From Cupriavidus lacunae (lineage in GTDB: Bacteria; Pseudomonadota; Gammaproteobacteria; Burkholderiales; Burkholderiaceae), in the NCBI RefSeq assembly GCF_003353055.1, contig NZ_QKWJ01000048.1:6860-56800 (forward strand): a stretch of 49,941 nt of DNA, written 5' to 3'. The notes under the pieces are model-generated. The model saw only the letters and a program-made list of their open reading frames with translations. It did not search any database and was not told where the DNA came from. This document shows positions 8,033 through 16,652 of this stretch, piece by piece (within the stretch, counting starts at the first letter, position 1; each line of letters begins with the position of its first letter). The position numbers and the translations under genes are program-made.

Positions 8033-9772
8033 ATGGCAGAAGTCGGAAACGAGCTGCAGCGTCACGCCACGGAAGAACATCAGGCACAGACCGATGGTTT
8101 TCATCTGGTCATCGACGCGCTGAAGCTGAACGGCATCGAAAACATCTACGGCCTGCCCGGCATTCCGGTCACCGATCTGGCTCGTCTGGCGCAGGCCAAC
8201 GGCATGCGCGTCATCAGCTTCCGTCACGAGCAGAACGCAGGCAACGCAGCAGCGATTGCCGGCTTTCTCACGCAAAAGCCGGGCGTTTGCCTGACCGTGT
8301 CTGCGCCCGGCTTCCTGAACGGGCTGACGGCGCTGGCGCATGCGACCACCAACTGTTTCCCGATGATCCTGATCAGCGGCTCGAGCGAGCGCGAGATCGT
8401 CGACTTGCAGCAGGGTGACTACGAAGAGATGGACCAGCTGGCCATCGCCCGTCCGCACGCCAAGGCTGCCTTCCGCGTGCTGCACGCTGAAGACATTGGT
8501 GTCGGTATCGCGCGTGCCATTCGTGCCGCCGTGTCGGGCCGCCCGGGCGGTGTGTACCTGGACCTGCCGGCCAAGCTGCTGGGCCAGTCGATGGAAGCCG
8601 AGAAGGGCCGCAAGTCGCTGATCAAGGTGGTGGATCCGGCCCCGCGCCAACTGCCTGCACCGGACTCGGTCGACCGTGCCGTCGCGCTGCTGAAGAACGC
8701 CAAGCGCCCGCTGATCCTGCTGGGCAAGGGTGCCGCGTACGCACGCGCCGACGCGGATATCCGCACGCTGGTCGAGAAGACGGGCATTCCGTACCTGCCG
8801 ATGTCGATGGCCAAGGGCCTGCTGCCCGATACGCACCCGCAATCGGCCTCGGCCGCACGCTCGTATGTGCTGGCTGAAGCTGACGTGGTGTTGCTGGTCG
8901 GCGCGCGCCTGAACTGGCTGCTGTCGCACGGCAAGGGCAAGACCTGGGGTGGTCCGAAGCAGTTCATCCAGATCGACATCGCGCCGACCGAGATGGACAG
9001 CAACGTTGCCATCGCCGCGCCGGTAGTGGGTGACATTGGTTCGTGCGTGTCGGCAATCCTCGATAAGGTCGGCAACGACTTTGCCAAGCCGGGCGCCGAG
9101 TGGCTGAACGCGGTGGACGAACGCAAGGACAAGAACCTGGCGAAGATGGCCGAGACCCTGGCCAAGGCCAAGGATGTCTCGCCGATGAACTTCCACGGCG
9201 CGCTGAACGTGCTGAAGGATGTGGTCAAGGCCAACCCTGGCATCTCGTTCGTCAACGAAGGCGCCAACACGCTGGACTACGCCCGTGCCGTGATCGACAT
9301 GTACGAGCCGCGCAAGCGCCTGGACGTGGGTACCTGGGGCGTGATGGGCGTGGGCATGGGCTATGCGGTCGCCGCGGCGGTCGAGACCAGCAAGCCGGTG
9401 CTGGCGCTGTGCGGTGACAGTGCGTTCGGTTTCTCGGGCATGGAAGTCGAGACGATCTGCCGTTACAACCTGCCGGTCTGCATCGTCATTTTCAACAACA
9501 ACGGCGTCTACAAGGGTATCGACGTGAATCCGACCGGCGGCCAGGATCCGGCGGTCACGACGTTCGTCCCGGGCGCGCGCTACGACAAGATGATGGAAGC
9601 GTTCGGTGGCGTCGGTCACAACGTCACCACGCCGGCGGAACTCGAAGCTGCGGTGAACGAAGCCCTGCGGTCGGGCAAGCCCACGCTGGTCAATGCCGTC
9701 ATCGACCCGGCTGCGGGCACCGAAAGCGGTCGTCTGACCAATCTGAATCCGCAAAGCTCGGCCAAGAAGTAA
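8033..9772 (+). CDS. oxc: Oxalyl-CoA decarboxylase
   Basis: A 579-residue thiamine-diphosphate enzyme, very similar along its length to Oxalobacter formigenes Oxc (568 residues). It converts oxalyl-CoA to formyl-CoA and CO2 in the cytoplasm. Glu66 in SFRHEQNAG is the ThDP-activating glutamate. VSAPGFLNG, SGSSEREIVDLQQGDYEEMDQ and LLGKGAAYA are conserved family stretches. The ThDP/Mg2+ motif GDSAFGFSG...FNNNG starts near D462. ATG 8033 has AAGGAAG 9-15 bases upstream. It forms an operon with the canonical formyl-CoA transferase 42 bases downstream, which regenerates oxalyl-CoA. Confidence 0.97.
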   Translation: MAEVGNELQRHATEEHQAQTDGFHLVIDALKLNGIENIYGLPGIPVTDLARLAQANGMRVISFRHEQNAGNAAAIAGFLTQKPGVCLTVSAPGFLNGLTALAHATTNCFPMILISGSSEREIVDLQQGDYEEMDQLAIARPHAKAAFRVLHAEDIGVGIARAIRAAVSGRPGGVYLDLPAKLLGQSMEAEKGRKSLIKVVDPAPRQLPAPDSVDRAVALLKNAKRPLILLGKGAAYARADADIRTLVEKTGIPYLPMSMAKGLLPDTHPQSASAARSYVLAEADVVLLVGARLNWLLSHGKGKTWGGPKQFIQIDIAPTEMDSNVAIAAPVVGDIGSCVSAILDKVGNDFAKPGAEWLNAVDERKDKNLAKMAETLAKAKDVSPMNFHGALNVLKDVVKANPGISFVNEGANTLDYARAVIDMYEPRKRLDVGTWGVMGVGMGYAVAAAVETSKPVLALCGDSAFGFSGMEVETICRYNLPVCIVIFNNNGVYKGIDVNPTGGQDPAVTTFVPGARYDKMMEAFGGVGHNVTTPAELEAAVNEALRSGKPTLVNAVIDPAAGTESGRLTNLNPQSSAKK

Positions 9773-9814
9773 TTCGCCCGAATTTCACCCCTCTGATCCA
9801 ATAGGAGAACGAAA

Positions 9815-11065
9815 GTGAACCTCCCACTCAACGGCATCAAGATCATCGACTTCACGCACGTCCAGGCCGGTCCCGCCTGCACGCAGCTTCTCGCCTGGTT
9901 CGGCGCCGACGTGATCAAGGTCGAGCGCCCCGGTTCCGGCGACGTGACGCGTACCCAGCTGCGCGACATCCCGGATGTCGATGCGCTGTACTTCACCATG
10001 CTCAACAGCAACAAGCGCAGCCTGACGCTGGATACCAAGAAGCCCGAAGGCAAGAAGATCCTGGAACAGCTGATCCGCGAATCGGACGTGCTGGTCGAGA
10101 ACTTCGGCCCGGGCGCGCTGGACCGCATGGGCTTCTCGTGGGAGCGCATCAACGAGCTGAACCCGAAGATGATCGTGGCTTCGGTCAAGGGCTTCAGCGA
10201 CGGCCACCACTATGAGGACCTGAAGGTCTATGAGAACGTGGCCCAGTGCGCCGGCGGCGCGGCCTCGACCACCGGCTTCTGGGACGGCCCGCCGACGGTG
10301 TCTGCCGCGGCGCTGGGCGATTCCAACACCGGCATGCACCTGGCCATCGGCATCCTGACCGCGCTGATCGGCCGCGACAAGACCGGCAAGGGCCAGAAGG
10401 TGGCCGTGTCGATGCAGGATGCGGTGCTGAACCTGTGCCGCGTCAAGCTGCGCGACCAGCAGCGCCTGGACCGCCTGGGCTACCTGGAAGAGTACCCGCA
10501 GTATCCGCACGGCAGCTTCAGCGACGTGGTGCCGCGCGGCGGCAACGCGGGCGGCGGCGGCCAGCCGGGCTGGGTGCTGAAGTGCAAGGGCTGGGAGACC
10601 GACCCCAACGCCTATATCTACTTCACCATCCAGGGCCATGCGTGGGAGCCGATCTGCAAGGCGCTGGGCAAGCCGGAATGGATCTCCGATCCCAACTACG
10701 CCACGGCCAAGGCGCGCCAGCCGCATATCTTCGATATCTTCAACACCATCGAGGAATGGCTGGCCGACAAGACCAAGTACGAGGCGGTCGACATCCTGCG
10801 CAAGTTCGACATCCCGTGCTCGCCGGTGCTGTCGATGAAGGAGATCGCCGACGATCCGTCGCTGCGCGCCAGCGGCAGCATCGCCGAGGTGCCGCACAAG
10901 GAGCGTGGCACCTACCTGACGGTGGGCAGCCCGATCAAGTTCTCCGACCTGAAGCCGGAGATCACCGGGTCGCCGCTGCTGGGCGAGCATAGCGACGAGG
11001 TGCTGGCCGGCCTGGGCTACGGTGCGGAAGACATCAAGCGCCTGCGCGAGTCCCAGGTGATCTGA
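9815..11065 (+). CDS. frc: Formyl-CoA:oxalate CoA-transferase (canonical)
   Basis: A 416-residue class III CoA-transferase closely matching Oxalobacter formigenes Frc (428 residues). It transfers CoA from formyl-CoA to oxalate, giving oxalyl-CoA and formate. Gln17 in THVQAGP, catalytic Asp169 in LGDSNTG and the glycine loop NAGGGGQPG (G246-Q250) are all kept, as are TTGFWDGPPTV and KCKGWETD. The start is GTG with AGGAGA upstream. It forms a two-gene operon with oxc and is followed by a strong terminator. Confidence 0.96.
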   Translation: MNLPLNGIKIIDFTHVQAGPACTQLLAWFGADVIKVERPGSGDVTRTQLRDIPDVDALYFTMLNSNKRSLTLDTKKPEGKKILEQLIRESDVLVENFGPGALDRMGFSWERINELNPKMIVASVKGFSDGHHYEDLKVYENVAQCAGGAASTTGFWDGPPTVSAAALGDSNTGMHLAIGILTALIGRDKTGKGQKVAVSMQDAVLNLCRVKLRDQQRLDRLGYLEEYPQYPHGSFSDVVPRGGNAGGGGQPGWVLKCKGWETDPNAYIYFTIQGHAWEPICKALGKPEWISDPNYATAKARQPHIFDIFNTIEEWLADKTKYEAVDILRKFDIPCSPVLSMKEIADDPSLRASGSIAEVPHKERGTYLTVGSPIKFSDLKPEITGSPLLGEHSDEVLAGLGYGAEDIKRLRESQVI

Positions 11066-11095
11066 CGCTGCCCGCCGGCACGTGTGCCGGTGCGT

Positions 11096-11133
11096 ACGCC
11101 GGGGCCTCGCGCACAGCGGGCCCCGGCGTTTTT
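11096..11133 (+). terminator. Rho-independent terminator after oxc-frc
   Basis: ACGCCGGGGCC pairs with GGCCCCGGCGT across 12 bases and is followed by TTTTT. It is a textbook intrinsic terminator 30 bases past the frc stop. Confidence 0.88.
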
Positions 11134-11221
11134 GCTTGCAGCGCCGCCCTGTGGCAGGCTACCTTGATGGCAACGACGGGCCGGCACTGACCGGCGCTGG
11201 TGATAACGAGAGGGAATCCCC

Positions 11222-11659
11222 ATGACAGACCAGATCGACCACGCGCAACTGGTGTCCGCCATCGGCGACGCCATCATCATCTCAGACGCCAAGGGCGCCA
11301 TCACGCTGTGGAACCCCGCCGCCGAGCGCATGTTCGGCTTTACCCAGGCCGAGGCCATGGGCCAGTCGCTCGACCTGATCATCCCGGAGCGCCTGCGCGG
11401 GCGGCACTGGGAGGGCTACGACAAGACCATGGCGACCGGCATTACCCGCTATGGCCACGACCTGCTCAAGGTGCCCGCCGTAGACAAGGACGGCAAGTCC
11501 ATGTCGATCGCCTTCACCGTGGCGCTGCTCAAGGATGCCGGCGGCAACATAACCGGCATCGTCGCCGTGATCCGCGACGAGACCGTGCGCTTCCAGGAGG
11601 AGCGGGCGCTGAAAAAGCGGCTGGTGGAGCTGGAAAACCAGGTCAAGGAACAGGCCTGA
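11222..11659 (+). CDS. Stand-alone PAS domain protein
   Basis: A 145-residue soluble protein holding one PAS fold (about residues 8-120: IGDAIIISDAKGAITLWNPAAERMFGF, then the PERLRGRHW segment and GIVAVIRDET) and a short charged C-terminal helix (ERALKKRLVELENQVKEQA) able to form a coiled coil. There is no kinase, GGDEF, EAL or DNA-binding output. Such proteins sense small ligands or redox state through a partner. It lies between terminators, just after oxc-frc. Ligand and partner are unknown. Confidence 0.82.
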   Translation: MTDQIDHAQLVSAIGDAIIISDAKGAITLWNPAAERMFGFTQAEAMGQSLDLIIPERLRGRHWEGYDKTMATGITRYGHDLLKVPAVDKDGKSMSIAFTVALLKDAGGNITGIVAVIRDETVRFQEERALKKRLVELENQVKEQA

Positions 11660-11711
11660 GGCGCTAGCCTTCTTCGTCATTCCGGGCCGGCCGCCAGCGT
11701 GGCAGCCCGGT

Positions 11712-11736
11712 GGCCAGGCTCCGCTCCTGGCCTTTT
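11712..11736 (+). terminator. Terminator after the PAS gene
   Basis: GGCCAGG pairs with CCTGGCC over a 7-base loop and runs into TTTT. Confidence 0.65.
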
Positions 11737-11860
11737 CCTGCTTGCGCGGCGGCTCCAGCCAGCGCGGCCGTGCATGTTTCGTTTCTCCCCCCGAGTTTTC
11801 CCGAGTAGGTGGCCAGCGAGCGCTTCGAGCGCCGCTTTGCCGTGCCGGACCGCGATCTTT

Positions 11861-11904
11861 TCGGTACCAAATGCGTTGACTGAGTACCGAATGGCTCCTA
11901 CATT
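11861..11904 (+). promoter_or_regulatory. Sigma-70 promoter with inverted repeat before acyl-CoA synthetase
   Basis: TTGACT (11876-11881) and TACATT (11899-11904) are exactly 17 bp apart. TCGGTAC (11861-11867) and GTACCGA (11884-11890) form a 7-bp inverted repeat flanking the -35 element, a likely repressor operator. The convergent TetR gene at 13536-14123 is the nearest candidate. Confidence 0.65.
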
Positions 11905-11939
11905 GGGAGCCCTGACAAGAAGAGATCCGAGGAGACAAC

Positions 11940-13517
11940 ATGACCCGTCAAGCTTCGGCTGCCGCGGTGGTTCACGGCGGCGCGACGGTGGGCCAGCTCT
12001 ACGCGGCCGCACTGCGCGCGCGGCCCGGCGTACCCGCCATCGTCGGCGACGACACCACGCTGAGCTATGAGGCGCTGGCACAGCAGTGCGCTCGCATTGC
12101 GCGGCTGTTCGCCGCCCGTGGGCTGGCGCGCCAGGATGCCGTGGCCTTTTTGGTGGGCAACCGCGCCGAAGCGGTCGCGGCCATCATTGCCGCGCAACTG
12201 GCGGGGCTGAAGAATGTGTCGCTGCATCCGATGGCGTCGGAAGCGGACCACGCCTTCGTGCTGCAGGATGCCGGGGTGCGGGCGCTGGTGGTGGACAACG
12301 CCCGCTTCACGGAGCGGGCGCGCTTGCTGGCGGCCGGCGCCGGCCTGCAGGTCTTGCCGCTGGATGATGGCGAGTTCGGACCTGGCCTTGCGCGCGCGGC
12401 GGCTGCGTTTGACGACGCGCCCGTGGTGCCCGGCGACGATCCCACGGAAATCAGCCGGCTGGCCTATACCGGTGGCACCACTGGCCGTTCCAAGGGCATC
12501 CTGCATACACACCGGACCACGGTAACGGTGCTGCAGTACATGCTAGCCAGCTACGAATGGCCGGCACAGGTACGCTACCTGGTGACCACGCCGATCTCGC
12601 ACGCGTCCGGCAGCCTGTTCCTGCCGACGCTGCTGCGCGGCGGCACCATCTACCTGTGCGACAAGTTCAGCCCCGTCGATTTCCTGCGCCGCGTGGCCGA
12701 GCATCGCATCAACCTGACCTTCCTGGTGCCCACGCAGATCTATGGGCTGCTCGATTGCGACGGCCTCGACTCGGCCGACCTGTCCAGCCTGGAGCTGGTG
12801 CTCTACGGCGCGGCGCCGATCGCGCCGGTGCGGCTGGCTGACGCGCTGCGCCGCATCGGCCCTGTGTTCGGCCAGGTCTACGGCCAGGCGGAAGTGCCGA
12901 TGTGCATCAGCTACCTGAGCCAGCGCGACCACGATCCGGACAACCCCGAGCGCCTGCGCTCGTGCGGCAAGGTCATTCCTGGCAACCAGGTCAGGCTGCT
13001 GGACCCCGAACTGCGCGAGGTTGCGCCGGGCGAGGTCGGCGAGCTGTGCGTGCGCGGCCCGCTGGTGATGGAGGGCTACCTGAACCGGCCCGAGGAAGAC
13101 GCCAAGGTCTTTGCCGGCGACTGGCTGCATACCGGCGACATGGCCCGCTGCGACAGCGAGGGCTTCCTTTATATCGTCGACCGCGCCAAGGACATGATCA
13201 TCAGCGGCGGCTTCAACGTGTACCCGAGCGAGGTGGAGCATTGCCTCGCGCTGCACCCGGCCATCTCCATGTCCGCGGTGATCGGCATCCCCGACGCCAA
13301 GTGGGGCGAGGCGGTCACCGCCGTGGTCGTGGCCCGGCCCGGTGCCGCGCTCACCGAGGGCGACGTGATCGCCCACGTGACGCAGCACAAGGGCGTGGTC
13401 AATGCGCCCAAGCAGGTGGTGTTCGTGGATGAGCTGCCGCTTACCGCGCTGGGCAAGATCGACCGCAAGGCCATCCGCGGCCGCTACTGGGGCGGACAGG
13501 AGCGGCAGGTGGCGTGA
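11940..13517 (+). CDS. AMP-dependent acyl-CoA synthetase
   Basis: A 525-residue ANL-superfamily ligase that activates a carboxylic acid to its CoA thioester through an acyl-adenylate. The P-loop-like motif AYTGGTTGRSKG lies near residue 178, and the A5 region reads GQAE. The hinge is YIVDRAKDMIISGGFNVYPSEVE, and the catalytic lysine sits in TALGKIDRK near the C-terminus. ATG 11940 follows GGAGACA. It has its own strong promoter and faces a TetR gene. The substrate is unknown. Its place in the oxalate locus makes a small acid, even oxalate, worth testing, but nothing in the sequence proves this. Confidence 0.85.
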   Translation: MTRQASAAAVVHGGATVGQLYAAALRARPGVPAIVGDDTTLSYEALAQQCARIARLFAARGLARQDAVAFLVGNRAEAVAAIIAAQLAGLKNVSLHPMASEADHAFVLQDAGVRALVVDNARFTERARLLAAGAGLQVLPLDDGEFGPGLARAAAAFDDAPVVPGDDPTEISRLAYTGGTTGRSKGILHTHRTTVTVLQYMLASYEWPAQVRYLVTTPISHASGSLFLPTLLRGGTIYLCDKFSPVDFLRRVAEHRINLTFLVPTQIYGLLDCDGLDSADLSSLELVLYGAAPIAPVRLADALRRIGPVFGQVYGQAEVPMCISYLSQRDHDPDNPERLRSCGKVIPGNQVRLLDPELREVAPGEVGELCVRGPLVMEGYLNRPEEDAKVFAGDWLHTGDMARCDSEGFLYIVDRAKDMIISGGFNVYPSEVEHCLALHPAISMSAVIGIPDAKWGEAVTAVVVARPGAALTEGDVIAHVTQHKGVVNAPKQVVFVDELPLTALGKIDRKAIRGRYWGGQERQVA

Positions 13518-13535
13518 GCGCGCGCGGGCGCGCCG

Positions 13536-14123
13536 CTAGGACGTGCGCGCGCCGGCCTCCGGCCGGCACAGCAGGCCATTCAGGATGATCTCGTAGAACT
13601 CGCTGAAGGCATCGCCGATCTTCATTCCGGTTTCCTTCAGGAACTGCTGGTTGCGCAGGCGCTGCGCGGCGCCCAGGATTGCTTCGGAAACCAGCCGTGG
13701 ATTGTGCTGCGCCATCAGCCCTTGCCGCATGCCTGCCTCCAGCAGGCTCTCCAGCCCGCGCACGCGCGCCAGCTGGTAGTCGTCGAATACCGCCCGGCCG
13801 CTGTCGATCGTATCCAGGTCCGCCAGTGCCGCCTTGCTCAGTCCCGATGTGTTCAGCGCGGCATGCAGGTAGGCGGATACTGCCCGCGCCGCATCGCTTT
13901 CGCGGCGCGCCGCGGCAAAGCCCCTTTCCAGGTTTTCCGCGAGCACGTCGCGGCAGATGCCGACGAACAGTGCTTCCTTGGTCGGCGCGATTTCATACAG
14001 GCGCCGCCGTGAGCAGCGCATGCGCTGGGCAATCTCGCCGATGGTCAGTACGGACACGCCTTCGGTGCTCAGCAGCCGGGTCAGTTCCTGGATGAAGTCT
14101 TTGTCGGTGCGTCGGGTTGGCAT
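13536..14123 (-). CDS. TetR family transcriptional regulator
   Basis: About 195 residues when started at the ATG giving MPTRRTDKDF. The upstream extension in frame looks non-coding. The N-terminal helix-turn-helix covers about residues 8-55 (LTIGEIAQRMRCSRRRLYEIAPTKEALF), and the rest is a ligand-binding domain. It is convergent with the acyl-CoA synthetase, 18 bases past that gene's stop, and may bind the inverted repeat at 11861-11890. The ribosome site is weak, so the exact start is uncertain. Confidence 0.75.
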   Translation of the reverse strand: MPTRRTDKDFIQELTRLLSTEGVSVLTIGEIAQRMRCSRRRLYEIAPTKEALFVGICRDVLAENLERGFAAARRESDAARAVSAYLHAALNTSGLSKAALADLDTIDSGRAVFDDYQLARVRGLESLLEAGMRQGLMAQHNPRLVSEAILGAAQRLRNQQFLKETGMKIGDAFSEFYEIILNGLLCRPEAGARTS

Positions 14124-14352
14124 GAAGCGGGTGGCAAGCCAGGCAAGCGCCGGCGCGTGAGGATTGATGCCGAATCTTACGACGACTGCGCCCACATCGG
14201 CATGGCAATGGATCCATGCCAGCAGGTATATCGCTATCCCCCATCCCCGATGCGGAATGAGTAATGGCTCAAAAGCAGCCGCCGACAGGGATTCCAGTGT
14301 GATTCGGGTGATAGAGTCCGTCCCCGGCAACGCAAGCAAGTTCCTATTGCTT

Positions 14353-14376
14353 GTATAGCGTATCTATACGCTATAC
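14353..14376. promoter_or_regulatory. Near-perfect palindrome, likely higBA operator
   Basis: GTATAGCGTA and TACGCTATAC flank TCTA, a 24-bp inverted repeat 20 bases before higB. TATACA (14372-14377) overlaps it as a -10-like hexamer. HigA antitoxins autorepress at such palindromes. Confidence 0.65.
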
Positions 14377-14396
14377 ACTCTGCTACCTGGACATCG

Positions 14397-14675
14397 ATGA
14401 TCAAGAGTTTCGCCCATGCGGGCCTCAGGCGCTTCTTCGAGACTGGCTCCAAGGCGGGAATCCAGCCGCATCACGCGCAGAGATTGCGCAATCAGCTCGG
14501 TGCGCTGGATCACGCCACAAGACCTCAGGACATGGGGGTGCCAGGTTGGAAGCTGCACCAGTTGGGCGGCGACAAGTCCGGCCACTGGTCCGTCAGCGTC
14601 AATGGCAACTGGCGGCTGACATTCATGTTCGACGGCATCGACGTCATCGTCGTCGATTACCAGGATTACCACTGA
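14397..14675 (+). CDS. higB: HigB/RelE-type toxin
   Basis: A 92-residue small basic protein of the HigB family of ribosome-dependent mRNA endonucleases. Typical stretches are MIKSFAHAGLRRFFETGSKAGI at the start, GVPGWKLHQLGGDKSGHWSVSVNGNWRLTFMF in the middle and IVVDYQDYH at the end. It precedes its antitoxin gene by 11 bases, the reversed toxin-first order typical of hig modules. Confidence 0.88.
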   Translation: MIKSFAHAGLRRFFETGSKAGIQPHHAQRLRNQLGALDHATRPQDMGVPGWKLHQLGGDKSGHWSVSVNGNWRLTFMFDGIDVIVVDYQDYH

Positions 14676-14686
14676 AGGACATCATC

Positions 14687-15004
14687 ATGACGCGCATGCA
14701 CAACCCGCCGCACCCCGGCGCGGTGCTGGCCGACTGGCTCGATGGCATGGACGATATGACCATCACGGCGTTCGCCGAGCACATCGGCGTGACGCGCGCA
14801 ACGCTCTCGCGCATCCTGAATGGTCATTCCTCGATCACGCCGGACATCGCCATTCGCCTGGAAGAGGCCTTGGGCGCGAGCCGCGAGATGTGGAGCGGCA
14901 TGCAGATGGCATATGACCTCTGGGTCGCGGCGCAAAAGCCGCGCAAGCGCATCAGGCGGCTGGTCCGTCCGGCAGCCAAGGCAGAGGAGGCCGACCTCGC
15001 CTGA
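14687..15004 (+). CDS. higA: HigA-type antitoxin, HTH DNA-binding
   Basis: A 105-residue XRE/HigA protein. The N-terminus reads NPPHPGAVLADWLDGM as in HigA. A Cro-type helix-turn-helix follows (TITAFAEHIGVTRATLSRILNGHSSITPDIAIRLEEALG, about residues 25-65) and then a basic tail. It neutralises HigB and probably represses the module at the palindrome upstream. ATG 14687 has GAAGGAC just before it. Confidence 0.88.
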   Translation: MTRMHNPPHPGAVLADWLDGMDDMTITAFAEHIGVTRATLSRILNGHSSITPDIAIRLEEALGASREMWSGMQMAYDLWVAAQKPRKRIRRLVRPAAKAEEADLA

Positions 15005-15022
15005 GGGGCTTGCGGAACAAAC

Positions 15023-15052
15023 AAAAAAAGCGAGGCCGCTCGCGCGCCTCGC
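15023..15052 (-). terminator. Terminator for the minus-strand hypothetical gene
   Basis: On the minus strand GCGAGGC pairs with GCCTCGC across 9 bases and is followed by TTTTTTT, 20 bases past the stop of the gene at 15073. Confidence 0.8.
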
Positions 15053-15072
15053 CGTGAACCGATCGGACCCGC

Positions 15073-15378
15073 TCAGTTGAGATGGCCGACCGCGCGCAGG
15101 TATTCGTTCTTCTTCTCGAAGATCAGTCCGCTCAGGAAGGCGGCGTCATAGGCGGCCAGCAGGTGTGCGTGGTGTTCCTCGATATAGCGGGCCACGCGCG
15201 CCTTCTCGCATTCGATGCCGCACAGCCATTCATACATTTCGGCGTCCCAGCGGAAGCGCAGGCCCAGCTCGATGAAGGCCGCGTTGTAGGCCGCGAGCTG
15301 GGTTTCGCGCGGAATGGCTTGGTTGTCAGTGCCGACGGTGATGGCGGCGTGGCGGCTTTCCTGCTGGACTTGGTTCAT
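15073..15378 (-). CDS. Hypothetical protein, 101 residues
   Basis: I do not recognise a family. The start is set at MNQVQQESRH because GAGGAGA lies about 6 bases upstream of this ATG. The protein is soluble with no signal peptide; the middle part is helix-rich (LAAYNAAFIELGLRFRWDAEMYEWLCGIECEKARVARYIEEHHAHLLAAYDAAFL). It sits 3' to the CbbR-like LysR on the same strand and has its own terminator. The 60-base gap from the LysR gene contains CGATAATTAAAGTTT, AT-rich like the LysR box, so joint regulation is possible. Confidence 0.65.
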   Translation of the reverse strand: MNQVQQESRHAAITVGTDNQAIPRETQLAAYNAAFIELGLRFRWDAEMYEWLCGIECEKARVARYIEEHHAHLLAAYDAAFLSGLIFEKKNEYLRAVGHLN

Positions 15379-15482
15379 GCTGGTCTCCTCGAATGCGCGC
15401 TGGCGGTTGGGTTGAGACAAGCATAGGGAGGCTGAACGATTTACGATAATTAAAGTTTCATAGCAAAACCATAAGTAATCGT

Positions 15483-16436
15483 TTATGTATTCGCGGATGC
15501 ATTCAGGCGGATCAGTCCTTCCACGCCAGTGATCCGCTCGATCAGCCCGGCCCCTTCCTCCATCAGGAACTGCTTGAACGCGAGCGCCACCGGCGGCAGC
15601 CGCTTGTTCTTGCGGTGCACCACATACCAGTTGAGCATGACCGGGAAGCCTTCGATATCCAGCACCACCAGCTTGCCGGCCTGCAACTCAAGGCCGACGG
15701 TATGCGCGGACAGGAAGGCGATACCCATATTGGCGATCACGGCCTGCTTGATGGTCTCGGTGCTCTTGATCTCCATGGCGATGCGCAGGTTCGACAGCCG
15801 GCCGGCAAAGCCTTCCTGCATCGAGTTCCAGGTATCAGAGCCTTTCTCGCGTGAAACGAATGCTTCATCCGCCAGCTCGGCAAGCGGGATATTGCGCTGG
15901 CCCACCAGCGGATGGCTGGGCGCGGCCACGATGACATAGGGGTGGGGGGCAAAGGCCTCGTTGATGGTGTCCATGCCCTCGGGCGGGCGCACCATCACCG
16001 CCAGGTCGGTGAGGTTGCCGGCCAGCTGGTGCAGCAGTTCCTCGCGGTTGTGCACGGCCAGGTTCAGCGTCACGCCTTCATGGCGGTCCATGAATTCGGC
16101 CAGCAGGCGCGGAAAGAAGTAGTCGCCGGCGCTGATCACCGCGACATTGAGCCGGCCGCCGGAGATGCCCTTGAGCTGTGACATCGCGTCTTCGGCCTCG
16201 CGGAACTGCTGGATGATGCTGCGGCTGTAATGCAGCATTTCATGCCCCGCCGGGGTCAGGTAGATCTTCTTGCCGAGTTGCTCGAACAGGGGCAGCCCCA
16301 CATGGTGCTCCAGCTGCCGCACCTGGGTCGATACCGCGGGCTGCGTCAGGTGCAGTTCCTCGGCTGCGCGTGAAAAGCTCATGTGGCGGGCAACGGTCTC
16401 AAAGACCTTCAGTTGCCGCAGCGTGGCGTTCTTCAT
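15483..16436 (-). CDS. LysR family regulator, CbbR-like
   Basis: A 317-residue LysR protein. The winged helix covers about residues 1-62 (LRQLKVFETVARHMSFSRAAEELHLTQPAVSTQVRQLEHHVGLPLFEQ). The effector domain resembles CbbR of autotrophic beta-proteobacteria (AGDYFFPRLLAEFM, HNREELLHQLAGNLTDLAVMVRPP, STETIKQAVIANMGIAFLSAHT). No Calvin-cycle genes lie in the window, so it is likely a paralogue devoted to oxalate or formate. Its upstream region shares a box with antiporter copy 1, suggesting that gene is a target as well as itself. Confidence 0.88.
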   Translation of the reverse strand: MKNATLRQLKVFETVARHMSFSRAAEELHLTQPAVSTQVRQLEHHVGLPLFEQLGKKIYLTPAGHEMLHYSRSIIQQFREAEDAMSQLKGISGGRLNVAVISAGDYFFPRLLAEFMDRHEGVTLNLAVHNREELLHQLAGNLTDLAVMVRPPEGMDTINEAFAPHPYVIVAAPSHPLVGQRNIPLAELADEAFVSREKGSDTWNSMQEGFAGRLSNLRIAMEIKSTETIKQAVIANMGIAFLSAHTVGLELQAGKLVVLDIEGFPVMLNWYVVHRKNKRLPPVALAFKQFLMEEGAGLIERITGVEGLIRLNASANT

Positions 16437-16458
16437 CCTCGTCCCGTGCGATGTATAA

Positions 16459-16526
16459 ACGATTGATTATATAAACGATAAAAAACTTTATGCAGTGCTG
16501 ATCTTAGATTCAAGTAGCATCAATTG
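16459..16526. promoter_or_regulatory. LysR box upstream of the CbbR-like regulator
   Basis: It shares GATAAAAAACTTTA (16477-16490) and GTAGCAT-n-AATT (16514-16525) with 5931-5998. It lies in the divergent region between this LysR gene and the short ORF at 16653, the layout of a LysR with a divergent target. Confidence 0.6.
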
Positions 16527-16652
16527 TCAGATCCGCATGCCTCGCCCCCGAATCCCGCACTCCGATTTGCGTAGGAGCCCGCCACTGGCCACAAGGATGG
16601 CCGATAACAACGATGGCTGCCTACAGCCACGAAAAAAATAAAAGGAGACTAC

